Source of the DNA: Verrucomicrobiales bacterium
GTDB lineage: Bacteria; Verrucomicrobiota; Verrucomicrobiia; Verrucomicrobiales; DEV007
Length of the DNA stretch: 64,000 nt
Assembly: GCA_028047635.1 (NCBI GenBank)
Contig: JAOFXR010000002.1
Span: 1-64,000 of the forward strand
Direction: 5' to 3'
Positions 1-10,740 of the stretch are shown here, one piece after another (the first letter of the stretch is position 1; the number at the start of each line of letters is the position of its first letter). Under the pieces are notes generated by a model. That model worked only from the letters and a program-made list of their open reading frames with translations, did no database searches and was not told the DNA's origin. The translations under genes were made by a program, and so were the position numbers.

Positions 1-82
1 CGCCACCTTCTTGTGCATCGGCGAACGTGCCGAATGAGAGGATACCAAGGGCAATCAAGGCCAACCGTTTCCAGAATCTCAT
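1..82 (-). CDS. N-terminal fragment of a secreted protein (runs off window)
   Basis: Minus-strand ATG at 82 reads MRFWKRLALIALGILSFGTFADAQEGG, a typical signal peptide, then leaves the window; downstream of an ECF sigma/FecR pair. Confidence 0.6.
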   Translation of the reverse strand, partial: MRFWKRLALIALGILSFGTFADAQEGG

Positions 83-120
83 GTCCTTAGTGTTCTCGGT
101 AGCTGGTAACTGCATATTGG

Positions 121-1614
121 TCATGGCGTCTCGAAGACATCGATTTCCCCGTAAAACGTGCTCCTTCTCGTCTGAAGGAGGAGGTAGCGATATCTGCCTA
201 TAGCTCCCTCGGCAGCACGGATCGAGCACGCCTGTTGCGCGGGGCGGTCGAGCTTTTCGTTCACTTGAAAAAACCGATCACTGTTGACTCGTGCAATGCG
301 CTCCCATCCAGTCTTCTTCGGCGATGGTGAGAGGCTAGGTGCCTCATCTCCGGCATAGCCGAAAAGGGTAAACATTTGCTGGGCACGATTCCGATGCTCT
401 TCAATCAGGTTGTGTTGGTGCCAGGAATAGGTGTTAATCTTGGAAATCGAAATTGCATGCCCGAGATCGATGATAAAACTCCCACTCTCTCGCCCGGTGA
501 AAAAGGCAGACTGTCGAGGGGCATCCTGCCGATCCTGGCCCGTTCCATCCAGCAAAACACTGGCAGGACCACTTGCAGAGCCGTCTGCCCGGAGCGCTCC
601 CTCCGCAACCCGGATCGAGGCAATTCCCTGAGAGGTGTCTGCGTAGTCGTTTCGACTGGGCGACGAAATAGTAGGAAAGCGAAAGGCTGCTGTTTCATCA
701 CCCGACTCGATGCGTGTCATGATCTTGTGTTCTCCCGGTTCAATGTAGAGTGTTTCTCCCTGCTTGAGACGATTAGGATCGCCGCCGTCGAGGACCACAT
801 CCACTTCGCCATCAGTGACTTGTAGCCGACTGAGTCCGTCTGGAGAAACCGTAGCAGTGAAGGCAGTGCTGATATCTACAAAGGTTGAAGAGGGCGTCTC
901 CACCGTGAACCCTTTTGACTCCAGAGTCTCTGCTTCAAGGTCCACTTCCCCAAGAGTCAGGAACACATGATTATTAGTGCGTACCTCGACGATGGCCGGT
1001 CCGATGAGATTCATCCGTGCACCGGTCTCAAAAAGGACCTCAGCAAATCCCGAGGACAACTCAATTCGCTGCCCGATATGTATAACATCCCCCGACTCGA
1101 CGCTCGCCTCTGAGGCAACCCATCGGCAATTATTCAACTCACCAAAGCGGGCAATAGCCGGTTCTCCTGCAGCGTCGTCCCACGATCCTTGCCACCATCC
1201 AATTCCGATCGCGAGGAATACTCCAACCAGCAAAGCTCCGGCAAGAGATGCTGCCATTGTTGGAAAGCTCCGGGCCACATTCGCTTCAGCCACCGAAGGA
1301 CCGGTCGCCTCTCCCGAGCCCGCCTGTTCCATGACCCGATCAACAAAAGCTGGCCCGGTAGTTTCGGCAGCGAAGGTGGCAGCCAGCCCGGCAACAAAGT
1401 GCTCTGCGCTGTGCCTCTCGGATTCAAACTGCTCCAGTCGGGCGTCCATCATTAGCTGCTCCAACAACATCTCAGTGTACACTGGGTCGGCCTTTAGCAG
1501 GGCGGCGAACTCACTGCCACTCTCCTCGCTCATGCGCCCCTCGATATATTCGCTGAGCAACTCATCGAAGCGTTGGTTTGTTATTTCGTCAGGCATTGGG
1601 CAATCTTTCTTCAA
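121..1614 (-). CDS. FecR-domain (anti-sigma-like) membrane protein with C-terminal discoidin-like region
   Basis: Zinc-finger-like N-term, TM segment ASLAGALLVGVFLAIGIGWW, FecR-like region (GFTVETPSSTFVDISTAFTATV..LQVTDGEVDV); overlaps the upstream sigma-factor ORF by 26 nt. Confidence 0.75.
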   Translation of the reverse strand: MKKDCPMPDEITNQRFDELLSEYIEGRMSEESGSEFAALLKADPVYTEMLLEQLMMDARLEQFESERHSAEHFVAGLAATFAAETTGPAFVDRVMEQAGSGEATGPSVAEANVARSFPTMAASLAGALLVGVFLAIGIGWWQGSWDDAAGEPAIARFGELNNCRWVASEASVESGDVIHIGQRIELSSGFAEVLFETGARMNLIGPAIVEVRTNNHVFLTLGEVDLEAETLESKGFTVETPSSTFVDISTAFTATVSPDGLSRLQVTDGEVDVVLDGGDPNRLKQGETLYIEPGEHKIMTRIESGDETAAFRFPTISSPSRNDYADTSQGIASIRVAEGALRADGSASGPASVLLDGTGQDRQDAPRQSAFFTGRESGSFIIDLGHAISISKINTYSWHQHNLIEEHRNRAQQMFTLFGYAGDEAPSLSPSPKKTGWERIARVNSDRFFQVNEKLDRPAQQACSIRAAEGAIGRYRYLLLQTRRSTFYGEIDVFETP

Positions 1615-2119
1615 TGCAGATTTTGAGTTGGCGCCGAATTCGCATCAGGGTGAGCCTCACCGCAGTGGCCGACATCTCGAATTTGTCGGCCAGAATGGTG
1701 GAGTTCCATTCGTCAAAGTAGCGTCCCGTGATCAGCAGTCGGCAATTTTCCGGAAGGCTAGCAATACAGTCCCGCAAGGCCCGAAATTCCCCCTCCTCAA
1801 AATGTTTCGCTGCCTGATCCGACTCAAGAACAGCCATCAGGTGCTGCGTTACTTCGTCGTTCAAAATTCGCCCGCGACGAGCACTCTTCCGGGATTCATT
1901 CCGAACTTCGTTCAAAGCGATCCCGCGGAGCCATTTCCCAAAATCGCGAGCACGGTCGAATCGGTCAAGTTCACGGAAAGCGATCATAAAAGTCTCCTGA
2001 GCGAGATCATCGACCGAATCCTGATTTACGCCCAGCATGCGAAGGAACCCACGCAGTGGCGCTTGATGCTCATGCACGAAATCGTAGAATTCGGCATGTT
2101 TCTGGTATTCGCTTTTCAA
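1589..2119 (-). CDS. RNA polymerase sigma-70 family (ECF-type) factor
   Basis: Region 2 motif DLAQETFMIAFRELDRFD..DFGKWLRGIALNEVRNE and region 4 LPENCRLLITGRYFDEWNSTILADKFEMSATAVRLTLMRIRRQL. Confidence 0.9.
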   Translation of the reverse strand: MKSEYQKHAEFYDFVHEHQAPLRGFLRMLGVNQDSVDDLAQETFMIAFRELDRFDRARDFGKWLRGIALNEVRNESRKSARRGRILNDEVTQHLMAVLESDQAAKHFEEGEFRALRDCIASLPENCRLLITGRYFDEWNSTILADKFEMSATAVRLTLMRIRRQLKICIEERLPNA

Positions 2120-2260
2120 ATCAAACTGGAAGCTTTCTCTCTTTGCAAACTAACTCGTCACAACTGTTTGAAGTGTTTCACAGTTTTTTATTTTTACAGG
2201 ATATCAGAAACACCTTTCGTCCCGACAGCAACTCTCTGATAGGAATCGAATTCCATCAAA

Positions 2261-2446
2261 ACTGAACTGAGCTTCTACCACAGCGAATCGAGCAGTGGAA
2301 CCCGCGCCGCGAATTGGCACTACATGGAATAGTGCGGAAAAGGTAACGATGTCTACGACATGAAAAAGGTACCCCATCAGTTCGCAAACGTCACCGAAGA
2401 AGCTGCGTTGCTTAATAGACTCGGACATCGTCCACCGAATGAATGA
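2261..2446 (+). pseudogene. C-terminal relic of a sulfatase
   Basis: Single frame reads ..TRAANWHYME*CGKGNDVYDMKKVPHQFANVTEEAALLNRLGHRPPNE*, resembling sulfatase C-termini (NWrYieW..G.ELYDm..DPhQf.Nla); internal TAG, no upstream domain. Confidence 0.5.
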
Positions 2447-2948
2447 GGAAGGCTCAATGTAAGCCCTACCCCGCCGCCCAATTCAAGCAAATCACGAACG
2501 AGCGGTAGCGATTTACGATTTGCCCAATGACCGTTGCCATTCCCATTTTTCGCAACTGCAGTAGACTGAGCCAATTATTCTATCAACTTTGCTTTCCAGC
2601 GATGAACCATCATCATCCAGCCTCACTGTGATACTCGTATCGAGCAACAAAGCTCGATTTGCTCTCAATCAACGGCCTTATTATTCTTTTCAGAATTGTT
2701 GTTTCCATGAAACAAGCACCTCCTGCAGGACTGGGCTTGGCTTCATTGCAAAACTTGGCTGAGAGTCAAAAGGATGCATCACCCCCCCACAATCTCAAAT
2801 TTTGGAATGCCCTGCTTTCAATGAAACTCCAGTCACATCCGAGCCAGTGCCCCGAGATACGGAGGAAAACCGCTCCCAGATTGCCCTATAATTGCCCTAG
2901 GCCTATAACCCCCTTGGATCGAAAACCTTGTAACTCGTTGATAACAAG

Positions 2949-3021
<73 letters not shown>

Positions 3022-3421
3022 TTTTCATTGTTAACCTTGCGGTGACACACGGTTCATTCAACCAGATTTTGAATGGTGTCACCCGTTTTCTATCACCTGT
3101 GCCGCTCCAGTCACTTTTCGATTCTCGCGAGGAGTCTCCGTAGGCACAAAAACCTGAGCGATTAGAACCGAGCCGGCCATATCAAAACGACTTCAGTTTC
3201 CTCAAGAAAATTGACAGGCGAATACGATGATGCCTAATCACACTCGATTTATATCCCGAGACGCGCCATACAGCAAACGGCGTGATTAGCAATTTAAGGA
3301 GTTTGATAAGGACTAACAAATCACTAATTCAGATTATTTATTGATTAACTTTGATTAAATTTATAAAAAATATATTCCGGTGCCCGTTGACTAGTTATGT
3401 CTTTTTTTGTTGATTCTATAT

Positions 3422-3832
3422 ATGATCAAGCCAAAACTACCTGTCTGCCCGCGCGAGAGCGGTGACGACTTGTATGCGTCCTTTCTGGAAGCTTACGAGA
3501 CTGAGGAGGAATGGTCTCCGGTCATATTCAAATCGAAGGAGCTTTCGGTTCGCTTTTGTCCTACCTTTGAATGCAGCGAAAACGAAACGGCGCCTTCGCG
3601 TCTCACCAAACTCATTGATGATTCGTCCTCTTGCCCGGAGTTACGCAAGGTCGCAGAATCCGCACGAAAGGCTGCTAGCACCCATGCTCACAAGCCTCAT
3701 GGAGTCGCTGAGCACATCATTGGGATGTGCGCTTCTATTCTTGGAATCGCCATCCTTAGTGGTCTTGTCGTTGCCGTTCTTTGCGTTTCGGCGATCGTTA
3801 TCGGGGTGCTGGTCCCCTTCGAACTGATCTAA
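3422..3832 (+). CDS. hypothetical protein with C-terminal TM helices
   Basis: Isolated ORF, hydrophobic C-term IIGMCASILGIAILSGLVVAVLCVSAIVIGVLVPFELI. Confidence 0.5.
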   Translation: MIKPKLPVCPRESGDDLYASFLEAYETEEEWSPVIFKSKELSVRFCPTFECSENETAPSRLTKLIDDSSSCPELRKVAESARKAASTHAHKPHGVAEHIIGMCASILGIAILSGLVVAVLCVSAIVIGVLVPFELI

Positions 3833-3892
3833 TAGCTGAGGGACTCCCTTCGCTGATCACGTCCAGCTTTCCCTCGCAAAGGAGAAAGCTCC

Positions 3893-5320
3893 TTACTTCG
3901 GCGAGGATGGCAGTTGTTTCGCTATTTTACGGCGAAGTTCTGCCACCACTTCGGGTAACACCGCGGCTAGATTGCGCGTTTCTGCATCGGGTTTGCGGTG
4001 ATCGTAGAGCTCTGAATATTCGTTCGAGTGCTCGATCAATCGATAAGAGTCGGTTCGAATCGTCCGCATCCCTTTACGGTAAGCGAAGGCATCGTGTCCC
4101 GGTGCTTCGGGGTCATCGAGGATGGGACGCAAGGAATTCCCGTCAACGAAGCCAGGGGTTTCGATTCCGGTCAAGTCCGTCAGCGTGGGAAAAAGGTCGA
4201 GCGTTTCCACGATTCCCTCGGCCTGAGCTCCAGGCTCATTGATTTCGGGATAGGAAATGATGAGCGGTGAACGGAGAGACTCCTCGAAAAGAGCGTGTTT
4301 TCCCCAGATCCCATGTTCTCCGAGATGCCAGCCGTGATCTCCCCAGAGGACGATGACGGTTGATTCACGCAGACCTAGTTCATCGAGCTTCGCAATGATT
4401 CGGCCAACTTGAGCATCGGCATAGGTGACGCAGGCGGCGTAGTGACGTCGCACCTCGAGAGCAAAATCAGCATCCTTGTTAGGGTCTTTTTTCCAGCGAT
4501 TGTATTTCATGAACTCCCCTGACCCGTGCCAGGTGGTTTTTCCATCGGGCTTGTTGGGGTGCGGCGTCGCGGGAAGAGTGGCATCACGATAAGGCTCGAG
4601 ATATTTTGCCGGCGCCCCGAATGGCAGGTGCGGCCGCAATATCCCCGTGGCAAGGAAGAAGGATTTTTCAGCGCTCGCTTTGCCCAGCTTTTCGAGTTGT
4701 TCGAGAGTGAGGTCGACCGCGGGTCCGTCAGGATAAATGTCATCGTCGCCTTTGAGGGCCTGAAAAACGTCCATCTCTTTGGCGTTCTTCGTTCGAATCT
4801 GTCCATTGGCAAGGCCGTGCATCCAGCCCCGGGGATGCTGCCAAAGCCCAGCAGGCAGGAGATGTCGGTCCCAGGAATTCGGCATCTCGGGAATCGCAGG
4901 ATCATTCCAATCAGGTCCCCCACGTCCTCCGGGATGATGCGATACTTTTCCAACGGAGACGGTGGTGTATCCATGCTGCTTGAACCAGGCGGGCATGCTG
5001 GGATCAACTGGCTTAGCCTTCCCCGCGATGTCTTTAGCACGATGAAAAAGGGCGTCATTGTTAGAGCCTCCGTATTTACCGGTGAGAAGCGTAAATCGTG
5101 AGGCACCGCAAGTCGGAGCCTGAACGTAATGGCGGGTAAAGGTGCGTCCTCGAGCAGCAAGAGCATCGATGTGGGGCGATTGAATGTAGTCGACGCCGTA
5201 GCAGTTCAGTTCGGGACGAAGATCATCGACACAGATAAGAAGGACGTTCTTTTTCTCAGCCGCGAGAGACGAACTAATGGCAAGAAAGGAACAGAGGGAA
5301 AAAAGCGATCGGCGAATCAT
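3893..5320 (-). CDS. sulfatase (iduronate-2-sulfatase-like)
   Basis: Signal peptide [40 protein letters not shown], FGly motif [26 protein letters not shown]. Confidence 0.93.
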   Translation of the reverse strand: MIRRSLFSLCSFLAISSSLAAEKKNVLLICVDDLRPELNCYGVDYIQSPHIDALAARGRTFTRHYVQAPTCGASRFTLLTGKYGGSNNDALFHRAKDIAGKAKPVDPSMPAWFKQHGYTTVSVGKVSHHPGGRGGPDWNDPAIPEMPNSWDRHLLPAGLWQHPRGWMHGLANGQIRTKNAKEMDVFQALKGDDDIYPDGPAVDLTLEQLEKLGKASAEKSFFLATGILRPHLPFGAPAKYLEPYRDATLPATPHPNKPDGKTTWHGSGEFMKYNRWKKDPNKDADFALEVRRHYAACVTYADAQVGRIIAKLDELGLRESTVIVLWGDHGWHLGEHGIWGKHALFEESLRSPLIISYPEINEPGAQAEGIVETLDLFPTLTDLTGIETPGFVDGNSLRPILDDPEAPGHDAFAYRKGMRTIRTDSYRLIEHSNEYSELYDHRKPDAETRNLAAVLPEVVAELRRKIAKQLPSSPK

Positions 5321-5503
5321 TCGGCAATCTGCAATCAACGGAGGAGCAGAGCAAGCAAAAGGGCGAGGACGGATATAGGGTGGAGGCGGGAAAAGACGGC
5401 GATACCAAGGCCCGCACCGACTGAATAGATGTGGATTTAAAGGCACCGGACTCACAGGCGAATTGGTTTGCCTTCCGAGCTGTGGTTTAAAATACTCCCG
5501 GGG

Positions 5504-6208
5504 ATGAAGTTTCAGTCTCACCGAACCGTATTAGTCACTGCCACCGCAGTGACCGTGGCGGTTTTATGCGCAGGAACCGGTTCTCACGGAGACGAACCCC
5601 TGCGGGCCCATTCGGTATTAGACGCGCCTGCTCCGGAACGCGCCCTGAAAACGCCATTGAGTGCTACTTTGATTCTCGAAAGGATTGATGTCACCACCCT
5701 CTTGTATAAGCGTTGGATCACAGAGAACACCTTGCTCTCTGATGCCGCCTCACCTTTGCGGGAATCCGCACAAATCTGGGTGAAGATGGGCGACGCCCAA
5801 ATCGCTGAGACAACGACGTTGCAAGTGAGGAGCGGGACCTCTTCAAAAATCGAATCGCAGCAGATTAAGATCAACGATAAAGGCGAAGCGCTCCTGCCAG
5901 CGGAACACTCCTGCACCGACATGGAAGCATCCGTAACAATTGAACCGAACTCACACGAATGCTCCATCCGGTTGAATCCGACCTTTTTCAAGGCCAGCAA
6001 AAGCACTTTCAAATCGGACGGGAAGGCACCTGCCATCAGGACCACGATATCATTGCCCCGGGGATCCTACGGTTTTCTGGGCAGCCGACCAGCAGAACGT
6101 TCCCCTTCAGAGCGCCAAAAAAAAGCCCACGCAACGTCCCTGTTTTTTCTTCGTGCTGACATCCATTTGCCATCCCCCTCAGAATCCTCTCACACAAGCC
6201 AACTCTAA
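5504..6208 (+). CDS. secreted protein, shortened secretin-domain-like relative of the next gene
   Basis: Signal peptide; C-terminal [21 protein letters not shown] parallels GRYVLAGSCRPMADEK..MVLVFIRGDV of the next ORF; stop overlaps next start (TAATG). Confidence 0.55.
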   Translation: MKFQSHRTVLVTATAVTVAVLCAGTGSHGDEPLRAHSVLDAPAPERALKTPLSATLILERIDVTTLLYKRWITENTLLSDAASPLRESAQIWVKMGDAQIAETTTLQVRSGTSSKIESQQIKINDKGEALLPAEHSCTDMEASVTIEPNSHECSIRLNPTFFKASKSTFKSDGKAPAIRTTISLPRGSYGFLGSRPAERSPSERQKKAHATSLFFLRADIHLPSPSESSHTSQL

Positions 6209-7266
6209 TGAAACCAGTCATCCTCGCATTCTCTACCCTCTTCTTTTTCCCTTTGCTGCACGCCCAGGAAAAGCCTGCCAAAAAACCAACCGCGGAAAAG
6301 AAGGAAACGCCTCAAAAGAAGAGCAATGAGCCACTGTTTACCAAGCAATATTCCGTACCTGCGACTTTCTTTCGTTCCTTCAAAGTCAATGGAGAGAATC
6401 TCTCTGCCGATCTCTTTGCCCCCTCGGGAAAGAGCAGTGAGCTTAAAAAGGTAGCACCAGATGAAATGCTGACTGCACTCGGAATTGAGACAGGTTCAGA
6501 TGGAGTCAGTGCGGTTTACAATCCTGCCACCAGAATACTCGTCTTGCGCGCAACGGAGAAGCATCACGCCACACTGGTAAAGGCACTGAATGGCGTTTTA
6601 GAAAACAGCGAAAAGCAAATTCACGTCATCGTCGAGTTCATCGAAGTCGAGCATCTCAATTTCAGCGACTGGCTTCTCGATAATCGACTCAATGGCGATG
6701 CGACCGCTTTGCGCAAAACAGTTCAGGAATGGTTGCATGACAAACGGGGAACGATTCTTGAAACCTCAGTGGTAACGGCTCGTTCCGGTCAGCGCGCGAA
6801 AACGGAATCAGGCGACGAGTATATTTATGGAACAGAAACCAGCCCTCCGAGTATGCCGAGCACCCTGACGTTGGGAGAAAAGGCGAAGTTGCCAGAGTCC
6901 GGCCCCTATCCCGCCGCGTTTGAAACGAGAAACCTAGGGATTACTCTCGAGGTCGATCCTGTTTTAGGTGCTGATGCCACGACAATCGATCTGAATTTGG
7001 CACCTGAAATTATTAAGCTAAATGGACACTCTGAGTTGTTCAGCGCTGAAAGTCCTGACACTTTAAAAATCAGCATGCCCATTTTTCATCGCATGAAGAT
7101 CTCCACTCAGGTCACGACCCTCGACGGCCGCTACGTTCTTGCGGGCTCCTGCCGTCCGATGGCGGATGAGAAGTCGAAGCGAGAGGATCCCATGGTGCTC
7201 GTTTTTATTCGCGGAGACGTGGGGCAAGTGGGCCAATGGTCAGTCGAAGAGGCTGAGGCTGAGTAA
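6208..7266 (+). CDS. secretin/GspD-like domain secreted protein
   Basis: Signal peptide; ATRILVLRATEKHHATLVKALNGVLENSEKQIHVIVEFIEVE is N-domain/secretin-like. Confidence 0.6.
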   Translation: MKPVILAFSTLFFFPLLHAQEKPAKKPTAEKKETPQKKSNEPLFTKQYSVPATFFRSFKVNGENLSADLFAPSGKSSELKKVAPDEMLTALGIETGSDGVSAVYNPATRILVLRATEKHHATLVKALNGVLENSEKQIHVIVEFIEVEHLNFSDWLLDNRLNGDATALRKTVQEWLHDKRGTILETSVVTARSGQRAKTESGDEYIYGTETSPPSMPSTLTLGEKAKLPESGPYPAAFETRNLGITLEVDPVLGADATTIDLNLAPEIIKLNGHSELFSAESPDTLKISMPIFHRMKISTQVTTLDGRYVLAGSCRPMADEKSKREDPMVLVFIRGDVGQVGQWSVEEAEAE

Positions 7267-7286
7267 GTATCCGGATTCAAACCGCT

Positions 7287-7955
7287 TTGACGAACCATTC
7301 GTCAGTAGAAACAGAATCGTCTGACTATTCAGGTAAGGCGATTCTGCTGAGCAATGGCTTTGCGATTCTGCTCGCGCTGTTTCAAGGGTGGCCACTCTAC
7401 CCCTTGCTGGTCGTCTACTGGTGTCAGAGTGTGATTATCGGTGCATTTAATGTCGCCCGAATCCTGACGTTAAAAAAGTTTTCGACAGAAGGCTTCGCGT
7501 TCAATGACCGCCGAGTTCCGGAGAACAAAAAAGGAAAAACCAAGACAGCTTCCTTTTTTGCGGTGCACTACGGATTCTTTCACTTCGTCTATCTGGTTTT
7601 TCTGGGAACCGATGCCTCCGATTTCATCAAATCGCTTGAAGGGGAGAAATCACTCACTTACGAACTCTGCTGGATTCTCTTTGCTGTAGCTGGCTTTTTA
7701 CTCAGTCACTGGTTTTCCTTTCGCAAAAATGTCGAAGCCGATCTGGCCCATCGCCCGAACATTGGAACGATTATGTTTCTCCCCTATCTCAGGATCATCC
7801 CCATGCACCTGACCATAATTATTGGCGGAGCGATTTCATCAGGTGGCTGGATGTTGATTTTTTTCATGTCGCTCAAGACGGCTGCTGACTACTTCATGCA
7901 CATTGCTGAACACTACCTCATGAGGAAGATGAAGAAGACCGAGTCAGAGGGCTGA
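7287..7955 (+). CDS. DUF6498-like integral membrane protein
   Basis: Multiple TM helices; WPLYPLLVVYWCQSVIIGAFNVARILTLKKF pattern. Confidence 0.55.
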   Translation: MTNHSSVETESSDYSGKAILLSNGFAILLALFQGWPLYPLLVVYWCQSVIIGAFNVARILTLKKFSTEGFAFNDRRVPENKKGKTKTASFFAVHYGFFHFVYLVFLGTDASDFIKSLEGEKSLTYELCWILFAVAGFLLSHWFSFRKNVEADLAHRPNIGTIMFLPYLRIIPMHLTIIIGGAISSGGWMLIFFMSLKTAADYFMHIAEHYLMRKMKKTESEG

Positions 7956-8110
7956 GCCCGCCCATACCGAGCCGCTGGCCCGTACAGGAGCCACCCCAGA
8001 GGGCCTGGAAGCCATCAAATCGACAAAACACTGTTCGGGTCGAGCCAAATAATCAGGACTTGCAAAGTATTTTTTCATTATGGTAATTTTATAAGTTATA
8101 ATAAGTTATT

Positions 8111-8887
8111 ATGAAGACGAGTTCAAACTTACCCGTTCTATTGCTATCACTTCTTCTCCTTTCTGCGACGGATTCTGAAGCAGGTTTGTTCAAAAAGAGC
8201 AAGAAACCCACGCACCCACTGTCTCCGCCACAGTCCGCTTCTGATGTTGGCATTCGGCAAGGAGCCTCCGCCCCGCAACTGGCGTCATTCAACAAGCGCC
8301 CCTTTTGGAAGAAAACTACCTACGAGCTTCCCTATTCGGACTACAAATTTCCTCGTTCTGAAAAGAGCTCGAATGGCTTCTTCCAGTCCGGCAAGCCATC
8401 GGAGGACATGCTGCAATTCATCGCAGTGGTGCGCCAGCGTGCAGAGACTCTGGCGAAGTTTAATCTGACCTATAAATTTGGAGGTAATCACCCTTCCGAA
8501 GGCGGAATGGATTGTTCTGCTACAATGAAATACCTCCTCGCGGATCTCGGCTTTTCCGATATGCCCCGAACCAGCTATCACCAATATGACTGGCTGAAAA
8601 AGAATCGAACACTCAATCATTCGAAAACTATCCCCGCGAGCATGGGAGGTCGAAGAGGAATCAAACCCGGCGACCTGATTTTCTGGGGAGGCACTTACAA
8701 ATCGGGGCACAAAGTTTCACATGTAATGGTCTACCTCGGTCAGGGCGATAGCGGAAGCCACTATATGTTCGGTGCCCGAGGCAAAAAGAAAAAGGGTCTC
8801 AAAGGCGCCGGAGTCGATGTTTTCAAGTTGAATGCCGGCTACCAGAAAAGCCTTGTTGGATACGGCTCACTCCCCGGTGTGAAATAA
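8111..8887 (+). CDS. NlpC/P60-type (C40) peptidase, secreted
   Basis: Signal peptide; MDCSATMKYLL, GDLIFWGG, SHVMVYLGQGDS motifs. Confidence 0.7.
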   Translation: MKTSSNLPVLLLSLLLLSATDSEAGLFKKSKKPTHPLSPPQSASDVGIRQGASAPQLASFNKRPFWKKTTYELPYSDYKFPRSEKSSNGFFQSGKPSEDMLQFIAVVRQRAETLAKFNLTYKFGGNHPSEGGMDCSATMKYLLADLGFSDMPRTSYHQYDWLKKNRTLNHSKTIPASMGGRRGIKPGDLIFWGGTYKSGHKVSHVMVYLGQGDSGSHYMFGARGKKKKGLKGAGVDVFKLNAGYQKSLVGYGSLPGVK

Positions 8888-8994
8888 GACACGCCTCACC
8901 GCAAAATGTTTGCCGATCTATTTTTGCGTGTTCCTGCCACATCCCCCGGTCTAAATTCCCTTGCGGCGCATCGCTCATCGCGCGATAAAGGTGG

Positions 8995-10593
8995 ATGCTT
9001 CAAAAACTGATTGCTCCCCTGTTGCTCGCTGTCGGGCTCGTTTCATTCGCTCAGGCGGAGGAACGCCCTAACATTGTCTTCATCTTTTCGGATGACCACG
9101 CGCCTCACGCGATTGGAGCTTACAATGGCTGGCTCAAGTCAGTGAACCCGACTCCGAACATCGATAAGCTCGCCTCTCAGGGTATGCTTTTTGAAAACAG
9201 CTTCTGCACCAACTCGATCTGTGGCCCAAGCCGCGCCGTCATTCAGACAGGCAAGCACAGCCACAAGAACGGTTTCATGAACAATGGAAACTCGTTCGAC
9301 TGGAATCAGCAGACCTTTCCCAAGCTGTTAAAAGAAGTCGGTTATCAGACCGCCATCTACGGAAAATCCCACCTCAAAGGACAGCCCCAGGGATTCGATG
9401 ACTGGAAAGTGCTTCCCGGCCAGGGACTTTACTACAATCCCGATATGCTCACACCGGAAGGGAAAGTAGTGATCGAGGGACATTGCACCGATGTGGTGAC
9501 CGATCTCGCGGTGACGTGGCTCAAAGAACAGCGCACGGAAGACAAGCCATTCATGCTCATGGTTCAGCATAAGGCCCCCCACCGCAACTGGATGCCAGCC
9601 GAGCGCCACTTGCACCTCTACGATGATATCACCATGCCGGAGCCTCCTACCCTTTTTGACAAGTGGGAAGACAACACGCTTGCCGCCAAATATCAGGAGC
9701 TCGAGATCGATAACCACATGGATATCAATTACGACCTTTTCCTCGACCTCACCGCCGATTTCGAAGGCGTCGACACGCAGAAACGTCAGGACAAGTCAGC
9801 CTGGAACAATATGAAGCGGATGACAGCTGAGCAGAAGAAAGCCTGGCACGCCGCCTACGATCCCAAAGACGAAGCTTTTCACAAAGCGAATCTCACCGGT
9901 GACGATCTCGTGCGCTGGAAGTATCAGCGCTACGCGAAAAACTACCTTCGTTGCGTGAAGGGCGTCGATGAAAGCGTCGGGACGCTCATGGATACACTCA
10001 AGGAGCTCGACCTCGACGAGAACACCGTCGTCATTTACTCATCCGATCAGGGTTTCTACATCGGAGACCACGGTTGGTATGACAAGCGCTGGATGTATGA
10101 AGAGTCTCTCAAGATGCCTCTCATCGTGAAGTGGCCCGGCAACGCCGAGAAAGGTTCGAGAAGCCAGCAGATGGTTCAGAACCTCGATTACGCGTCCACC
10201 TTTCTCGACATGGCCGGTGCTGAAATCCCGGAGGATCTTCAGGGCAAGTCACTTGTCCCTCTTCTCAAAGGCGAGCACAAAAGCAGCTTCCGTGACTCGA
10301 TTTACTACCACTACTATGAGTATCCAAGCGTTCACATGGTACCACGTCACTACGGCATCCGGACCGAACGCTACAAGTTGATCAGCTTCTATCAGTTCGG
10401 TGTGTGGGAGCTCTACGATCTGCAGGAAGATCCTGACGAACTCACCAACATCTACGAAACCGCTGACAAAGCGCTCGTTACCGAGATGAAAGAAGCGCTC
10501 AAGGATCTCCGCGAGCATTATCAGGACGATAGCGCTGAGCCTGAGTTCTCCCTTGAGAAGAAGAAGGAATTCTGGCCTGATTTTAAAGGGTAG
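8995..10593 (+). CDS. sulfatase
   Basis: NIVFIFSDDHAPHAIGAY, FGly motif CGPSR, VVIYSSDQGFYIGDHGWYDKRWMYEES. Confidence 0.95.
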   Translation: MLQKLIAPLLLAVGLVSFAQAEERPNIVFIFSDDHAPHAIGAYNGWLKSVNPTPNIDKLASQGMLFENSFCTNSICGPSRAVIQTGKHSHKNGFMNNGNSFDWNQQTFPKLLKEVGYQTAIYGKSHLKGQPQGFDDWKVLPGQGLYYNPDMLTPEGKVVIEGHCTDVVTDLAVTWLKEQRTEDKPFMLMVQHKAPHRNWMPAERHLHLYDDITMPEPPTLFDKWEDNTLAAKYQELEIDNHMDINYDLFLDLTADFEGVDTQKRQDKSAWNNMKRMTAEQKKAWHAAYDPKDEAFHKANLTGDDLVRWKYQRYAKNYLRCVKGVDESVGTLMDTLKELDLDENTVVIYSSDQGFYIGDHGWYDKRWMYEESLKMPLIVKWPGNAEKGSRSQQMVQNLDYASTFLDMAGAEIPEDLQGKSLVPLLKGEHKSSFRDSIYYHYYEYPSVHMVPRHYGIRTERYKLISFYQFGVWELYDLQEDPDELTNIYETADKALVTEMKEALKDLREHYQDDSAEPEFSLEKKKEFWPDFKG

Positions 10594-10615
10594 GACTCTG
10601 AGCGAACGCTTGGAA

Positions 10616-10740
10616 GTGGAAAGAATATGCAGGAAAGAGTTCCTGCATATTGGCGCAGTGTAGGCATATTGCCTGCATCTCTTCGCGTTACCGATGCAGG
10701 ATCGCACCGCATTTGTAGATAAGGGCCGTGACTTCTTTCT
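10616..10740. repeat. REP-like palindromic intergenic element
   Basis: Perfect 12-bp inverted repeat aatatgcaggaa-agag-ttcctgcatatt (10624..10651) followed by aggca-tat-tgcct; spurious translations contain AGILPA/DAGNMPT-type strings. Confidence 0.5.

Noticed and set aside
376-2265. Plus-strand ORFs (376..825, 431..631, 764..970, 977..2239) opposite the FecR and sigma genes
   Set aside because: Antisense shadows of clearly coding minus-strand ORFs; low-complexity Ser/Arg/Pro composition without domain signals.
2300-2320. In-frame TAG in the sulfatase relic as pyrrolysine recoding
   Set aside because: Only a short C-terminal fragment remains, with no upstream domain or methylamine-related context; decay is simpler.
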